From: Thioalbus denitrificans
GTDB lineage: Bacteria > Pseudomonadota > Gammaproteobacteria > DSM-26407
Direction of reading: 5' to 3'
Assembly (NCBI RefSeq): GCF_003337735.1
Contig: NZ_QPJY01000016.1
Coordinates: 1-64,000 of the forward strand
Length of the DNA stretch: 64,000 bases
Part shown: positions 16,489 through 25,798 of the stretch, piece by piece
Position numbering within the stretch: position 1 is the first letter of the stretch
Layout of the letters: every line of letters starts with the position of its first letter
The notes under the pieces: model-generated
Databases searched by the model: none
What the model was told of the DNA's origin: nothing
The model's input: only the letters and a program-made list of their open reading frames with translations
Program-made: the position numbers and the translations under genes

Positions 16489-18945
16489 TCAGTGGGTGAT
16501 CTTGTTCTCGTGGCACTCCACGCAGCCCACCTCCGTGCCCTTGGCCAGGGTCACGGTTCCGCCGCCTTCCTTCCGCGGCAGGGTGCGCTCGGCGGCCGTG
16601 CGCGAGAGCACGGTGCCCAGGCCGTCGGTGCCGTGACAGGTGGTGCACAGCTCCGGCTGCTTGTCACCCAGGTCCTCGTGACCATTGACCCAGCGGGTGT
16701 CGTTCACCGGGTGCATGCCGTGGGGACCGTCGAGGGTGATGCCGAGGCTGCCCGGCTCGTGGCAGGTGTCGCACTCGATGATGGTGCCCGAGTGGCCCTG
16801 GAGCTGCTTGGCCGTCACGTTGTCATTGGCCATGGGATTGGGGTTGGGGAAGATGGCGTGGGTGCTGCCGTGGCAGCCTTCGCACATCACTCCGCCGTGG
16901 CCGTTGCTGAGACGGTAGAGGCTCTCGTTCTCGGCGAAGCGTGAATCCGCCACCTTGATGGGCTTGGCATCCGGTTCGCCGAGGATGTAGGCCTGCAGCA
17001 GGCGGATGCCGTCCGGGGCCACCACCGCGCCGGCCGGGTGGTTGGGGCTGGCCGCGTCGCCGGTGTGGCACGATTGGCAGGCCGGCTCGCTGGCCCAGGG
17101 GATGCGCTTGCCCAGGTCGAGCCCGTCGGGCGCCGGGTTGGCGGCGCTGAGCTGGCCGGTGAAGTCGTTGCCCACCTGCTCCATGTTGCCGTGGCAGTCC
17201 TGGCAGACCACGCCGCCGGCGGCCATGGCGCCGCGCAGGCACTGGGTCTGCTTGCCCGGGTGGCACTGGTAGCAGGTCTCCTGCAGCACGTACTCGGTCA
17301 CCGTCAGGCTGGCGTCCGCGCCCGGGTAGACGGTGTTGGCCGGCTGGTCGCGCGCCGGGTCGTCCGGCGTGGGCATCTGCGGGAACACGTCGCCGCCACC
17401 GAAGGTCAGGCTGCCGTGATGGCCGTGCATGGCCCGCGACATGCTGATGTGGGTGGTCTGCTGCCGGCCCGCGGCGTCATCCACCGGACCCACCTGGGCC
17501 AGGTCCAGCGCCGGGGAGTAGTGGCACTGGGAGCACTGCACCGGCCGCTGGTTGTCCAGGTCGGTGCCGTGCTTGGCATCGTGCAGGCGCAGGATGTTGA
17601 CCTTGGCGGCATTGAGCAGGTACTGGGGCCCGAGGCCGTCGGCCAGCGCCTGGGCCTCGGTCATGACCATGAAGTCGTTGCCCGGATCGGCGTCGGTGTT
17701 GACGCCGGCGAAGTCGCTGGCCAGGCCGCTGTAGCCGTCGTCGGAAGCGGCGTGACAGGTCTGGCAGTCGGCCTCGGAGGCCACCGGCAGCACCACGTCG
17801 GTGGCGGCCAGCACCGCGTCGGTCGCCTTGTCGCGAGCCTCCACCTTCATCAGCGGATAGGCGTTGCTGCGGCCCTGGTCGTCCACCGGGAGGATCGGAA
17901 TGCCGTCGGCGGCGAACCAGTTCACCCCGGGGATCACCTTGCCGATGGTCTGGCCCTGCACCGTCAGGCCGGCGAAGAAGGCCAGGTCGCGATCGAAGCG
18001 GCTGAACGCCTGCGGGGTGTTGGCGCTGCCCGGCATATCCTGCTGGTGGGGAACCAGGTTGCCGGCCAGCAGCTCGTTGATGTCCGGCACCGGCAGGCCC
18101 CGGTCGACGGGCAGCGGCTCGAACAGCGCCAGGATGCTGTCACCCACGCCACTGTCGTAGGGGTAGAGCACGGCGTAGGTGTCGTAGGCCAGGGTCTTGC
18201 CGGTGATGGCGCCGAGGTCCCAGAAGTTGGTCTTCGGAACACCGCCGGCGGTGTAGCCGCTGGTGGTGTTGATGGAGCCGGCGCCGGCCGGATCCAGCGG
18301 GCTGGAGCTGGCGGCGTAGGTCAGCCTCACGTCCGCGTCGCTGAGCAGCCGCGGTTCGCCGCCGCCCTGGCCGCGCTCCACCACCTGGGCGTGCAGGACG
18401 TTGAAGGGAGGCAGGATGCTGAAGACCTGGTAGTCCAGGTCGGCGCAGTGCATGCCGAGATCATTGGCGGCCAGCACCCGCAGCTCGCCCAGGTTGCCGC
18501 CGCTGGGCGGGGGCGGGGGCGGTGGGGGCGGCGGCGCGCTGCAGTCGGAGGGGGCGTGCTCGACAGCCTTCTCCACGCTGCTGCCATTGCTGCTGGCGCG
18601 CACCCGGCAGGGCGTCTCGTTCAGGCCGTAGATGCGTACCCGCCACTGGCCTCTCCGGTCCGCCGTCACGGTGGACAGGGTCTCGCCGCTGGCCGCGTCG
18701 GCCAGCACCACGGTGGCCCGGCGGCTGCTGCGGCCATCCACGTACAGACGGTTGCGCTCGACATCCCATTTCGCGTTGTCGATACGCAATGACTCATCCG
18801 CGGACGCCTGGATGCGGCTTTCGTCCTTGTTGACCCGCACTTTCTTGTGGTCCGACGCCTGGGCCTGGAGACCGGCGTAGCCGGCGCCCAGGACCAACGT
18901 CAACATCAGCAGCCAGAAGCCTGGCAGGCCTGCTCTTCTCATCAT
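16489..18945 (-). CDS. Secreted nine-haem cytochrome c
   Basis: This protein of about 818 residues has a signal peptide (FWLLMLTLVLGAGYAGLQAQA). An N-terminal beta-sandwich-like part of about 110 residues (RIQASADESLRIDNAKWDVERNRLYVDG, TVTADRRGQWRVRIYG) is followed by a run of ten prolines near residue 140. A large domain starts AANDLGMHCADLDYQVFSILPPFNVLHAQ, and the C-terminal half has nine CXXCH sites: CQTCH, CSQCH, CYQCH, CQDCH, CQSCH, CEGCH, CDTCH, CTTCH and CVECH. It is probably periplasmic or extracellular and used for multi-electron transfer; the electron acceptor cannot be named. ATG 18945 is preferred over 18960 because GGGGGTG precedes it. It is transcribed alone and ends in a strong terminator. 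Confidence 0.88.
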   Translation of the reverse strand: MMRRAGLPGFWLLMLTLVLGAGYAGLQAQASDHKKVRVNKDESRIQASADESLRIDNAKWDVERNRLYVDGRSSRRATVVLADAASGETLSTVTADRRGQWRVRIYGLNETPCRVRASSNGSSVEKAVEHAPSDCSAPPPPPPPPPPSGGNLGELRVLAANDLGMHCADLDYQVFSILPPFNVLHAQVVERGQGGGEPRLLSDADVRLTYAASSSPLDPAGAGSINTTSGYTAGGVPKTNFWDLGAITGKTLAYDTYAVLYPYDSGVGDSILALFEPLPVDRGLPVPDINELLAGNLVPHQQDMPGSANTPQAFSRFDRDLAFFAGLTVQGQTIGKVIPGVNWFAADGIPILPVDDQGRSNAYPLMKVEARDKATDAVLAATDVVLPVASEADCQTCHAASDDGYSGLASDFAGVNTDADPGNDFMVMTEAQALADGLGPQYLLNAAKVNILRLHDAKHGTDLDNQRPVQCSQCHYSPALDLAQVGPVDDAAGRQQTTHISMSRAMHGHHGSLTFGGGDVFPQMPTPDDPARDQPANTVYPGADASLTVTEYVLQETCYQCHPGKQTQCLRGAMAAGGVVCQDCHGNMEQVGNDFTGQLSAANPAPDGLDLGKRIPWASEPACQSCHTGDAASPNHPAGAVVAPDGIRLLQAYILGEPDAKPIKVADSRFAENESLYRLSNGHGGVMCEGCHGSTHAIFPNPNPMANDNVTAKQLQGHSGTIIECDTCHEPGSLGITLDGPHGMHPVNDTRWVNGHEDLGDKQPELCTTCHGTDGLGTVLSRTAAERTLPRKEGGGTVTLAKGTEVGCVECHENKITH

Positions 18946-19290
18946 GACGGTCACCCCCATCGTGGTGGACCCGGACGCGTTCCGGGTGTCGTTCCCTGGC
19001 GGTCGGTTGGACCTGGTATCCGGTCCAGACCGGGTCTCTGTTCAGCCCCATTTATAAAACATGAATAAATTCATGCGCTTTTATGTTTTTCTATTGTCTG
19101 TCGCAGTATCTGAACAAGGGCCCGCCGTCCCTGGAAGGCCCTTGTTCTGATCCCACAACGGTTGGTTTCCGGGTTTTCCTCCATGAAAATTGTGACAAAT
19201 GTCGCCATTCCGGGATCCAACCCCGTCGCCCGGTTCCGGCCGGGCGGCCCTGAAAGTGCCTCCCGGAGTGAAGTAGTACACTATTGGACT
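18946..19290. other. Divergent intergenic region with two dyads
   Basis: This 345-bp gap between the nine-haem cytochrome (minus) and the ABC importer (plus) contains an AT-rich dyad CATGAAT-AA-ATTCATG (19060-19075), next to a TATAAA-like box reading leftward (about 19051-19058). It also contains a perfect 11-bp stem GAACAAGGGCC / GGCCCTTGTTC (19112-19122 and 19137-19147). The first may be an operator over the cytochrome promoter. The stem has no T-tract and no evident role. Confidence 0.6.
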
Positions 19291-20583
19291 ATGCGCGGCC
19301 TGATAGCTGGACTGCTGTTGCTCGCCGCCCTGTCGCTTGCGGCCTGCGGCGAGGAGTCATCCGCGCCGCCCGGCGCGGATGACGGGCCGGTCCGCCTGCG
19401 CGTGTGGGTCCACTCCGGGCAGCCCGGCGAGCGGGCGGTGATCCGGGACCAGGTGGCGCGCTTCAATGCCGCGGAGCCGGGGGTGCAGGTTGAGCTCACC
19501 GTCATTCCCGAGGGGGGCTACAACGCCCAGGTCCAGGCCGCGGCCCTGGCCGGCGATCTGCCCGATGTGCTCGAGTTCGACGGCCCGTTTCTCTACAGCT
19601 ATGCCTGGCAGGGGCATCTGCGGCCCCTGGATGGGCTGCTGCCCGCGGCGGTCAGGGACGATCTCCTGCCCAGCCTCGCGGCCCAGGGCAGCTGGAACGG
19701 CAGGCTCTATGCGGTGGGCGCCTTCGACTCCGGTCTGGGGTTGTGGGGGCGGAAAAGCCTCCTCGAGGCCGTGGGGGCGCGTCTGCCCGCCGGGCCGGAC
19801 GCGGCCTGGAGCGCGACGGAGTTCGCGCAGCTGCTGGAGCGCCTGGCGGAGCGGGACTCCGACGGGGCGGTGCTCGATCTGAAGCTCAACTACACCGGCG
19901 AGTGGTTCACCTACGCATTTTCCCCCGTGCTGCAGTCCGCCGGGGCCGACCTGGTCACCCGCGCGCCGCCGCTGCGCGCCGGGGGTGTCCTCGACAGCGG
20001 GGAGGCGGTCGCCGCGCTGCGGCGGGTGCAGGACTGGATCCGGGCCGGCCGGGTCGATCCCAACCTGGATGACGCCGCCTTCACCGGGGGCCGCGTGGCG
20101 CTCTCCTGGGCGGGGCACTGGGAGTATCCCCGCTACCGGAAGGCGGTGGGCGATGACCTGGTACTGCTGCCGTTGCCCGATTTCGGCGCCGGCAGCCGGA
20201 CCGGGCAGGGCTCCTGGAACTGGGCCATCACCACGCGGTGCGACCGGCCGGAGGCCGCCGCCCGCTTCCTCGGGTTCCTGCTCCAGCCCGACGAGGTGCT
20301 GGCGATGACCGCCGCCAACGGCGCGGTGCCGGGGACCCGGCGCGCCGTCGCCCGCTCTCCCCTCTACGGGCCGGCGGGCCCCCTGCGGCTGTTTGTCGCC
20401 CAGCTCGGCGAGAACGCGGTTCCCCGGCCCCGCACACCCGCCTACCCGGTCATCACCTCCGCCTTCCAGAAGGCCTTCCAGGACATCCGCAACGGCCTCG
20501 ATGTGGAGGAGGCGCTGCGGCGCGCCGCAGCGCTTATCGACCAGGATATCCAGGACAACCGCGGCTACCGGGCCGTGGAGTGA
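19291..20583 (+). CDS. ABC sugar transporter, substrate-binding lipoprotein
   Basis: This 430-residue solute-binding protein of the sugar-binding (MalE/UgpB-like) class has a lipoprotein signal with lipobox LAAC (Cys19). The mature part begins RLRVWVHSGQPGERAVIRDQVARFNAAEPGVQVELTVIPEG, with later blocks AALAGDLPDVLEFDG and GRVALSWAGHWEYPRYR that fit an extracellular solute-binding protein family 1 fold. The ATG at 19291 is used because the longer frame (from 19162) has no signal peptide. It heads a four-gene importer with two permeases and an ATPase. The sugar is not identifiable from the sequence. Confidence 0.9.
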   Translation: MRGLIAGLLLLAALSLAACGEESSAPPGADDGPVRLRVWVHSGQPGERAVIRDQVARFNAAEPGVQVELTVIPEGGYNAQVQAAALAGDLPDVLEFDGPFLYSYAWQGHLRPLDGLLPAAVRDDLLPSLAAQGSWNGRLYAVGAFDSGLGLWGRKSLLEAVGARLPAGPDAAWSATEFAQLLERLAERDSDGAVLDLKLNYTGEWFTYAFSPVLQSAGADLVTRAPPLRAGGVLDSGEAVAALRRVQDWIRAGRVDPNLDDAAFTGGRVALSWAGHWEYPRYRKAVGDDLVLLPLPDFGAGSRTGQGSWNWAITTRCDRPEAAARFLGFLLQPDEVLAMTAANGAVPGTRRAVARSPLYGPAGPLRLFVAQLGENAVPRPRTPAYPVITSAFQKAFQDIRNGLDVEEALRRAAALIDQDIQDNRGYRAVE

Positions 20584-21488
20584 CGGCCCGGTTCCGCACC
20601 ATGCCCCGCCCCCTCACCGACCAGACTCCCGCCGCCTGGTCCATGGCCGCCCCGGCGGTCGCGGGGCTGGCGCTGTTCGTCGGCCTGCCGTTCCTGGTGG
20701 CCTTCGGGCTCGCCTTCACCAGCGCCCGCCTCGGCTCGCCCCTGCCGGTGGAGTTCCTGGGCTGGGAGCAGTTCCGCCGCATCCTCGCCGATCCCGCGTT
20801 CCTGCGCGCGCTGGCCAACAACGGGCTGTTCGCGATGGTGGTGGTGCCGCTGCAGACCGTGCTGGCCCTGGGGCTGGCGCTGCTGCTCAACCAGCCCCTG
20901 CGCGGCCTGCCCCTGTTCCGGACCCTGTTCTTCATGCCGGTGGTCTTCCCCATGTCGCTGGTGGCCGTGGTCTGGGTGCTGCTCTACGCTCCCGGCGGGA
21001 CGGGGCCGGTCAACGCCTTTCTCGGCTGGCTGTCGTTCGGGGCCTGGAGTCCGCGGGATTTCCTCCACGATCCCGCCTGGGCCCTGCCGGCCATCATGCT
21101 CACCTCCATCTGGCAGGGGGTGGGGTTCCAGATGGTGATCCTCCTGGCGGGGCTCCAGGCCATCCCCGCCGAGCGCTACGAGGCCGCCGCCATCGATGGC
21201 GCCGGCGGCTGGGGACAGTTCCTCCACGTCACCCTGCCGGGGCTGCGCAACACGCTCATCTTCGTGGTGGTGGTCACCTCGATTCTCGCCTTCCGCCTCT
21301 TCGACCAGGTGCGCATCATGACCCAGGGCGGCCCCGGAGAGGCCTCCGCCACGGTCATCTACGCGGCCGTGCGCGCCGCCTTCGAGCGCCAGCAGGTGGC
21401 CCGCGGGGCGGCCATGACGGTGGTCTTCTTCCTCATCGTGCTGGCCGTCACCCTGCTGCAGCGGCGGCTGCTGCGCCAGGAACGGTGA
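20580..21488 (+). CDS. ABC sugar transporter permease (MalF type)
   Basis: This permease of about 302 residues has six helices and the EAA loop YEAAAIDGAGGWGQFLHVTLPGLRNT that contacts the ATPase. The GTG at 20580 overlaps the stop of the binding-protein gene (GTGA); an ATG at 20601 is the alternative. It pairs with the following MalG-type permease. Confidence 0.92.
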   Translation: MTARFRTMPRPLTDQTPAAWSMAAPAVAGLALFVGLPFLVAFGLAFTSARLGSPLPVEFLGWEQFRRILADPAFLRALANNGLFAMVVVPLQTVLALGLALLLNQPLRGLPLFRTLFFMPVVFPMSLVAVVWVLLYAPGGTGPVNAFLGWLSFGAWSPRDFLHDPAWALPAIMLTSIWQGVGFQMVILLAGLQAIPAERYEAAAIDGAGGWGQFLHVTLPGLRNTLIFVVVVTSILAFRLFDQVRIMTQGGPGEASATVIYAAVRAAFERQQVARGAAMTVVFFLIVLAVTLLQRRLLRQER

Positions 21489-21494
21489 CCGGAC

Positions 21495-22325
21495 ATGGCC
21501 CACAGCCTCCGCCGCGCCATCCGTTACCTGCTGCTCGCCGCCGCCGCGGCGCTCATGGTCGCGCCGGTGGCGATCATGGTGGTGGGGGCGCTGAAGCCCG
21601 ATGCCCGGGTGCTGCCCGAGGCGGGCACCCTGCAGGCGCTGTTTCCCGGGCGGCTGACGCTGGAGAATTTCGCCGACGTCCTGGGACGCACCCGCTTCGG
21701 CCTGTTTCTCTTCAACTCGCTGTTCATCAACGCCGCCATCGTGGCCCTGGGGCTGGCGGTGAACAGCCTGGCCGGCTACGCCCTGGCGCGGCTCCGGTGG
21801 CGGGGGCGCGGCGTGGTGCTGGCCGGGGTGCTGGCGCTGCTGGTGATTCCCTTCGAGGCCATCGCCGTGCCGCTGTTCTGGCAGGTGACCCTGCTCGGCT
21901 GGCGCGACACCTACCTGGTGCAGATTCTCCCCTTCACCGCCAATGCCTTCGCCATCTATCTCTTCTACACCTTCTTCCTGGAGCTGCCCCGGGAACTCGA
22001 GGAGGCCGCCCGGGTGGACGGGGCCGGCCCCTGGCGCACCTATCTCGCGGTGGTGGTGCCCAATGCCCGCCCCGCCTTCGCCAGCGTGGCGGTGCTCACC
22101 TTCCTGACCCAGTGGGGCGCATTCCTGTGGCCGCTCATGGTCACCAGCGGGCCGGCGGTGCGTCCCCTGCCCGTGGCCATCGCCACCTTCTTCACCCAGC
22201 CGCCGCTGCAGTGGGGCGACATCCTGGCCTTCGGGGTGATGATGGTGGCGCCGGTGCTGCTGCTGTTCCTGCTGTTCCAGGGCTGGTTCGTCCGCGGCGT
22301 GGCCGCCAGCGGCATCAAGGGCTGA
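21495..22325 (+). CDS. ABC sugar transporter permease (MalG type)
   Basis: This 276-residue inner-membrane permease shows the C-terminal class features of MalG-type permeases: an N-terminal helix, FNSLFINAAIVALGLAVNSLAGYALAR, and the EAA loop LEEAARVDGAGPWRTYLAVVVPNARPA. It starts six bases after the first permease and belongs to the same operon. Confidence 0.92.
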   Translation: MAHSLRRAIRYLLLAAAAALMVAPVAIMVVGALKPDARVLPEAGTLQALFPGRLTLENFADVLGRTRFGLFLFNSLFINAAIVALGLAVNSLAGYALARLRWRGRGVVLAGVLALLVIPFEAIAVPLFWQVTLLGWRDTYLVQILPFTANAFAIYLFYTFFLELPRELEEAARVDGAGPWRTYLAVVVPNARPAFASVAVLTFLTQWGAFLWPLMVTSGPAVRPLPVAIATFFTQPPLQWGDILAFGVMMVAPVLLLFLLFQGWFVRGVAASGIKG

Positions 22326-22371
22326 GGCCGCACCCGCGGCGGGCCCGGGCAGGCACGAGGGACTTCTGACG

Positions 22372-23502
22372 ATGGCGAGAGTGGAACTGGAGGGCCTCAC
22401 CCGCATCTTTCCCGGCGGCGGCGTCGGCCTGGATGCCATCGACCTGACCGTGGAGGAGGGCGAACTGCTGGTCTGCGTGGGGCCATCCGGCTGCGGCAAG
22501 TCCACCCTGCTGCGCCTGCTGGCCGGCCTCGATGCGCCGACGCGCGGCACGCTGCGCTTCGACGGGACGGTGGTGAACCAGTGGCCGCCCCGGCGCCGCA
22601 ACGTGGCCCTGGTGTTCCAGAACTACGCCCTCTACCCGCACATGACCGTGCGTGGCAACCTCGCCTTTCCGCTGCGGATGCGCGGCATCGGCAGGGCGGC
22701 GATCCGGGCGCGGGTGGAGGCGACCGCCGCACTGCTCGACCTGACACCGCTCCTGGAGCAGCGCCCCGCGCAGCTCTCCGGCGGCCAGCGCCAGCGGGTG
22801 GCCATGGGCCGCGCCCTGGTGCGCGAGCCGGCGCTGTTCCTCATGGACGAGCCGCTGTCCAACCTGGACGCCCGCCTGCGGGTGCAGCTGCGCGGCGAAA
22901 TCGCGGCGCTGCAGCGCCGCACGGGCACCACCACCGTCTATGTCACCCATGACCAGGTGGAGGCGATGACCCTCGGTGACAGGGTCGCCGTCCTCGCCGC
23001 CGGCCGCCTGCGCCAGGTGGCCCCGCCCCGCGAGATCTACGACCGGCCCGCCGACACCTTCGTCGCCGGCTTCATCGGCAGCCCGTCCATGAATCTCCTG
23101 CCCGCGCGCCTGGAGGCGGGGAGCGGGGGAGTGGGGATCCGCATCGGGATGGCCCGTCTGCCCTTGCCGGATGCGGTGGTGAAACAACATCATTCGCTGC
23201 GGGAACAGGCGGGCAGGGATGTCATCGCCGGTCTGCGGCCCGAGTCCCTGCGGCCGGCACGGGAACGGCCCGACTTCCGGCTGGAGGTGGCGGCCGTCGA
23301 GACGCTCGGGCACGAGCAGCTCATCTACTGCCGGCCGCCGGTGGGGCTGCTGGACCCCGTTCGCCCGGGCCAGGCGCTCGCGGAGGCGTACCTGGCGGTG
23401 CGCATGACCGGGGCGGCCGTGGAACGCGGGCAGTGGATCGGGCTGGAGGTCGACAGCACGGCAATTCACTGCTTCGATCCGGAAGGGGGGCGCCGCCTGT
23501 AG
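22372..23502 (+). CDS. ABC sugar transporter ATPase (MalK/UgpC type)
   Basis: This 376-residue ATPase has Walker [13 protein letters not shown]-loop FQNYALYPHMTV, signature LSGGQRQRV, Walker B LFLMDEPLSNLDARLR and the switch His of YVTHDQVEAM. A C-terminal OB-fold (TOBE-type) regulatory domain occupies about residues 240-376, as in MalK/UgpC. It completes the 19291-23502 importer. Confidence 0.93.
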   Translation: MARVELEGLTRIFPGGGVGLDAIDLTVEEGELLVCVGPSGCGKSTLLRLLAGLDAPTRGTLRFDGTVVNQWPPRRRNVALVFQNYALYPHMTVRGNLAFPLRMRGIGRAAIRARVEATAALLDLTPLLEQRPAQLSGGQRQRVAMGRALVREPALFLMDEPLSNLDARLRVQLRGEIAALQRRTGTTTVYVTHDQVEAMTLGDRVAVLAAGRLRQVAPPREIYDRPADTFVAGFIGSPSMNLLPARLEAGSGGVGIRIGMARLPLPDAVVKQHHSLREQAGRDVIAGLRPESLRPARERPDFRLEVAAVETLGHEQLIYCRPPVGLLDPVRPGQALAEAYLAVRMTGAAVERGQWIGLEVDSTAIHCFDPEGGRRL

Positions 23503-23615
23503 CCGGGGAGCCGGGATTTTCCGCGCTCACCCCGGCCGTACCGGGTCGCCGACGCAGCGGCGGTCGCGCGCCCCCGCGGAAAACGTAACCTGGCGGAAAC
23601 CGGAGGGACACAACC

Positions 23616-24059
23616 ATGTACGGGATCGGAAGCCTTGTCATCCTGCTGTCGGCCGGCCTGTTGCTCCAGCCGCCCGCCGCCGTCGCCGCCGACGGGCGTG
23701 ACGGGGAGTTTCTCTACGGCTTCCTGGCCGGCCGCTACCAGCTGGTGGGGAAGGGGCCGGAGAGCACGGCGACCTATGCCGGCCGGGTGACCCTCGCCCG
23801 CGGCGATTCCGGGCTGGTGGTGACAAGGGAGATCGGCGGCCGTAGCGTCACCGGCTCGGCACGGGTGGAGACCGCCGGCGAAAACGTCGAGGTGCTGCGG
23901 ATACGTTTCGCCGAGGCGGGGGTCGAATACGAGGAGACCTGCCTCATCGGCTCGGATCTCGACAACTACGCCCGCCTCACCTGCCATCTCTACCGCCCCG
24001 GCGTGCGCACCGACGCACCCGGGCTGGAAGCGCTCTTCATCGATCCCGGCGGTCGGTAG
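23616..24059 (+). CDS. Small secreted protein of unknown function
   Basis: This 147-residue protein has a signal peptide (IGSLVILLSAGLLLQPPAAVAADG) and a beta-rich mature part (GRYQLVGKGPESTATYAGRVTLARGDSGLVVTREIGGRSVTGSARVE) with two late cysteines that may pair. I do not recognise the family. An AAACCGGAGGGAC ribosome-binding site precedes the ATG. It stands alone between the sugar importer and a cold-shock/DUF1294 gene. Confidence 0.65.
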   Translation: MYGIGSLVILLSAGLLLQPPAAVAADGRDGEFLYGFLAGRYQLVGKGPESTATYAGRVTLARGDSGLVVTREIGGRSVTGSARVETAGENVEVLRIRFAEAGVEYEETCLIGSDLDNYARLTCHLYRPGVRTDAPGLEALFIDPGGR

Positions 24060-24230
24060 AGGCGTGCAGCGGCTCCGGGTGTGAGTCTCCGCCCCGCCGG
24101 CTGTCCGGGAGGCGGGGACAAGGCGGGCGGGGACAATCGAGCGGGCGTCCGCTGCCGCGGGAAAGCGCTTCACGCGCGGCGGCGGACACGATTCCGGGCG
24201 GCCCCGGAACCAAGGGTGTGGAGGTGCCGT

Positions 24231-24848
24231 GTGCGCCATAACGGACGACTGACAACCTGGCACGAGGCGCGGGGCTACGGATTCATCACCCCGAGCGGGG
24301 GCGGTGCGCCGGTGTTCGTGCACATCAGCGCCTTTCCCCGCGGGCATGCGCGGCCCGTGGGGCGGGAGTTCGTCATCTATGAGCTGGCCACCGACGGGAA
24401 GGGGCGCAGCCGGGCGGTGCGGGCGGCCTTCGCCGGGGCGCGCAAACCTGCCGGGCCCGCCGGGAAGGGCGTCCGGTGGGCCTGGGCCGTGGTGACGCTG
24501 TTCTTCCTGCTGCTCGGCGTCGCGGTCCGCCTCGGCCGCCTGGCGGCGTTCGTGCCCGCCCTCTACCTGGCGCTCAGCCTGGTCGCCTTCGCGGCCTATG
24601 CCCTCGACAAGTCCGCGGCCCGCAACGGCCGCTGGCGGATCCCGGAAAGCGCGCTGCACCTGCTCGGCCTGCTGGGCGGCTGGCCGGGGGCGCTGGTGGC
24701 CCAGCAGACCCTGCGCCACAAGTCGCGCAAGGCGGAGTTCCTGGCGCTGTTCTGGATCCTGGCGCTGGTCAACTGCGCCGCGCTGGGGTGGCTCTTCAGC
24801 GCCCCCGGGGCGGCGTTCCTCCGATCACTGGGCCGGCTATGGGCATGA
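24231..24848 (+). CDS. Cold-shock domain - DUF1294 membrane protein
   Basis: This protein of about 205 residues has an N-terminal cold-shock-type nucleic-acid-binding domain (GRLTTWHEARGYGFITPSGGGAPVFVHISAFPRG, residues about 4-65). A DUF1294 membrane domain follows, with two or three helices and the motif YALDKSAARNGRWRIPESALHLLGLLGGWPGALVAQQTLRHKSRK. This fusion is a known family whose function is not established. The GTG at 24231 follows a GGAGGTGCC ribosome-binding site; the frame upstream is not conserved-looking. Confidence 0.87.
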   Translation: MRHNGRLTTWHEARGYGFITPSGGGAPVFVHISAFPRGHARPVGREFVIYELATDGKGRSRAVRAAFAGARKPAGPAGKGVRWAWAVVTLFFLLLGVAVRLGRLAAFVPALYLALSLVAFAAYALDKSAARNGRWRIPESALHLLGLLGGWPGALVAQQTLRHKSRKAEFLALFWILALVNCAALGWLFSAPGAAFLRSLGRLWA

Positions 24849-24911
24849 CGGCCTGAACGCGGGGCGCAAGGCGGCCCGCGGCCGGACCTCCAGCCAGAGA
24901 GGGGATGAATC

Positions 24912-25406
24912 ATGCTGCTCGAAGGTTCCTGTCACTGCCAACGGGTCCGGTTCTCGGTCCGCTCACGCCACCCCTACCCCTACAACCTCTGCTACTGCTC
25001 CATCTGCCGCAAGACGGCGGGCGGCGGCGGCTTTGCCATCAACCTCGGCGGGGAGTCCGCCTCGCTGGCGGTGGAGGGGCGGGAGCATGTCGCCGTCTAC
25101 CGGCCGCGGGTCCCCGACCCGGAGACCGGCGAGCCGCGACAGAGCCCGATGGAGCGCCATTTCTGCCGCCACTGCGGCAGCGCGCTGTGGGTGTGGGACC
25201 CGCGCTGGCCGGAGTTGGTGCATCCCTTCGCCTCGGCCATCGACTCCGGGCTGCCGGTCCCGCCGGAGCGAACCCACCTCATGCTCGGTTCGAAGGCGGG
25301 CTGGGTGGAGGTGCGCGCCGACGCCCGGGACCGGCTGTTCGAGGCCTTTCCGGACGAGTCCATCGCCGCCTGGCACCGGCGCCTGGGACTCGAGCAGGAG
25401 GCGTGA
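24912..25406 (+). CDS. GFA/CENP-V family zinc protein
   Basis: This 164-residue protein of the Gfa/CENP-V fold has zinc-ligand cysteine groups in the expected order: CHCQRVRF near residue 8, CYCSICRKT near 30 and HFCRHCGSALW near 80. The family includes the so-called glutathione-dependent formaldehyde-activating enzymes, but most members have no proven reaction. An AGAGGGGATGA-type ribosome-binding site precedes the ATG. Confidence 0.88.
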   Translation: MLLEGSCHCQRVRFSVRSRHPYPYNLCYCSICRKTAGGGGFAINLGGESASLAVEGREHVAVYRPRVPDPETGEPRQSPMERHFCRHCGSALWVWDPRWPELVHPFASAIDSGLPVPPERTHLMLGSKAGWVEVRADARDRLFEAFPDESIAAWHRRLGLEQEA

Positions 25407-25425
25407 AGGTCCCGGCGGCGGAGGT

Positions 25426-25683
25426 TCAGCCCATGGGTACCTCGATGGCGAGCACCCGGGCCTCCCCGTCCGCCGCGATCTCCACGGCGCCGGCCTCCTC
25501 GAGTCCCAGGGCATCCCGCCGCCGCAGCCGCTCTCCCGCCGCCTCCACGCTGCCCTCGATGACGAACAGGTAGACGCCGTTGCCGGGCTGGTGCGGGGTG
25601 TAGGTGACCCGGCCCCCGGCCTCCAGGTCGGCCAGGGAGAAAAAGGCGTCCTGGTTGATGACGATGGAGTCCTCGCGTGCGGC
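25426..25683 (-). pseudogene. 3' remnant of a pirin-family gene
   Basis: The minus-strand frame encodes about 85 residues matching the C-terminal cupin half of pirin/YhaK-type proteins (EDSIVINQDAFFSLADLEAG, then NGVYLFVIEGSVEAAGERLRRRDALGLEEAGAVEIAADGEARVLAIEVPMG and a stop). The N-terminal cupin with the pirin metal and quercetinase signature is absent. Upstream of about 25683 the frame turns into unrelated Arg/Pro-rich sequence running into the thioesterase promoter region. It therefore looks like a 5'-deleted gene. Confidence 0.6.
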
Positions 25684-25798
25684 TCCGGGACGTGTACGGT
25701 TTCTGACCCCGCGGACCGGCACTGATTCAGGGGGCATTGATTCCGGGGCCCGGGGTGTCGTACACCTGTACGGATTTTCGGACCGGCAAGGAGAGAAG

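Noticed and set aside
19060-19075. ArgR box
   Set aside because: The dyad has TGAAT and ATTCA but two central bases instead of four, and no arginine gene is nearby.
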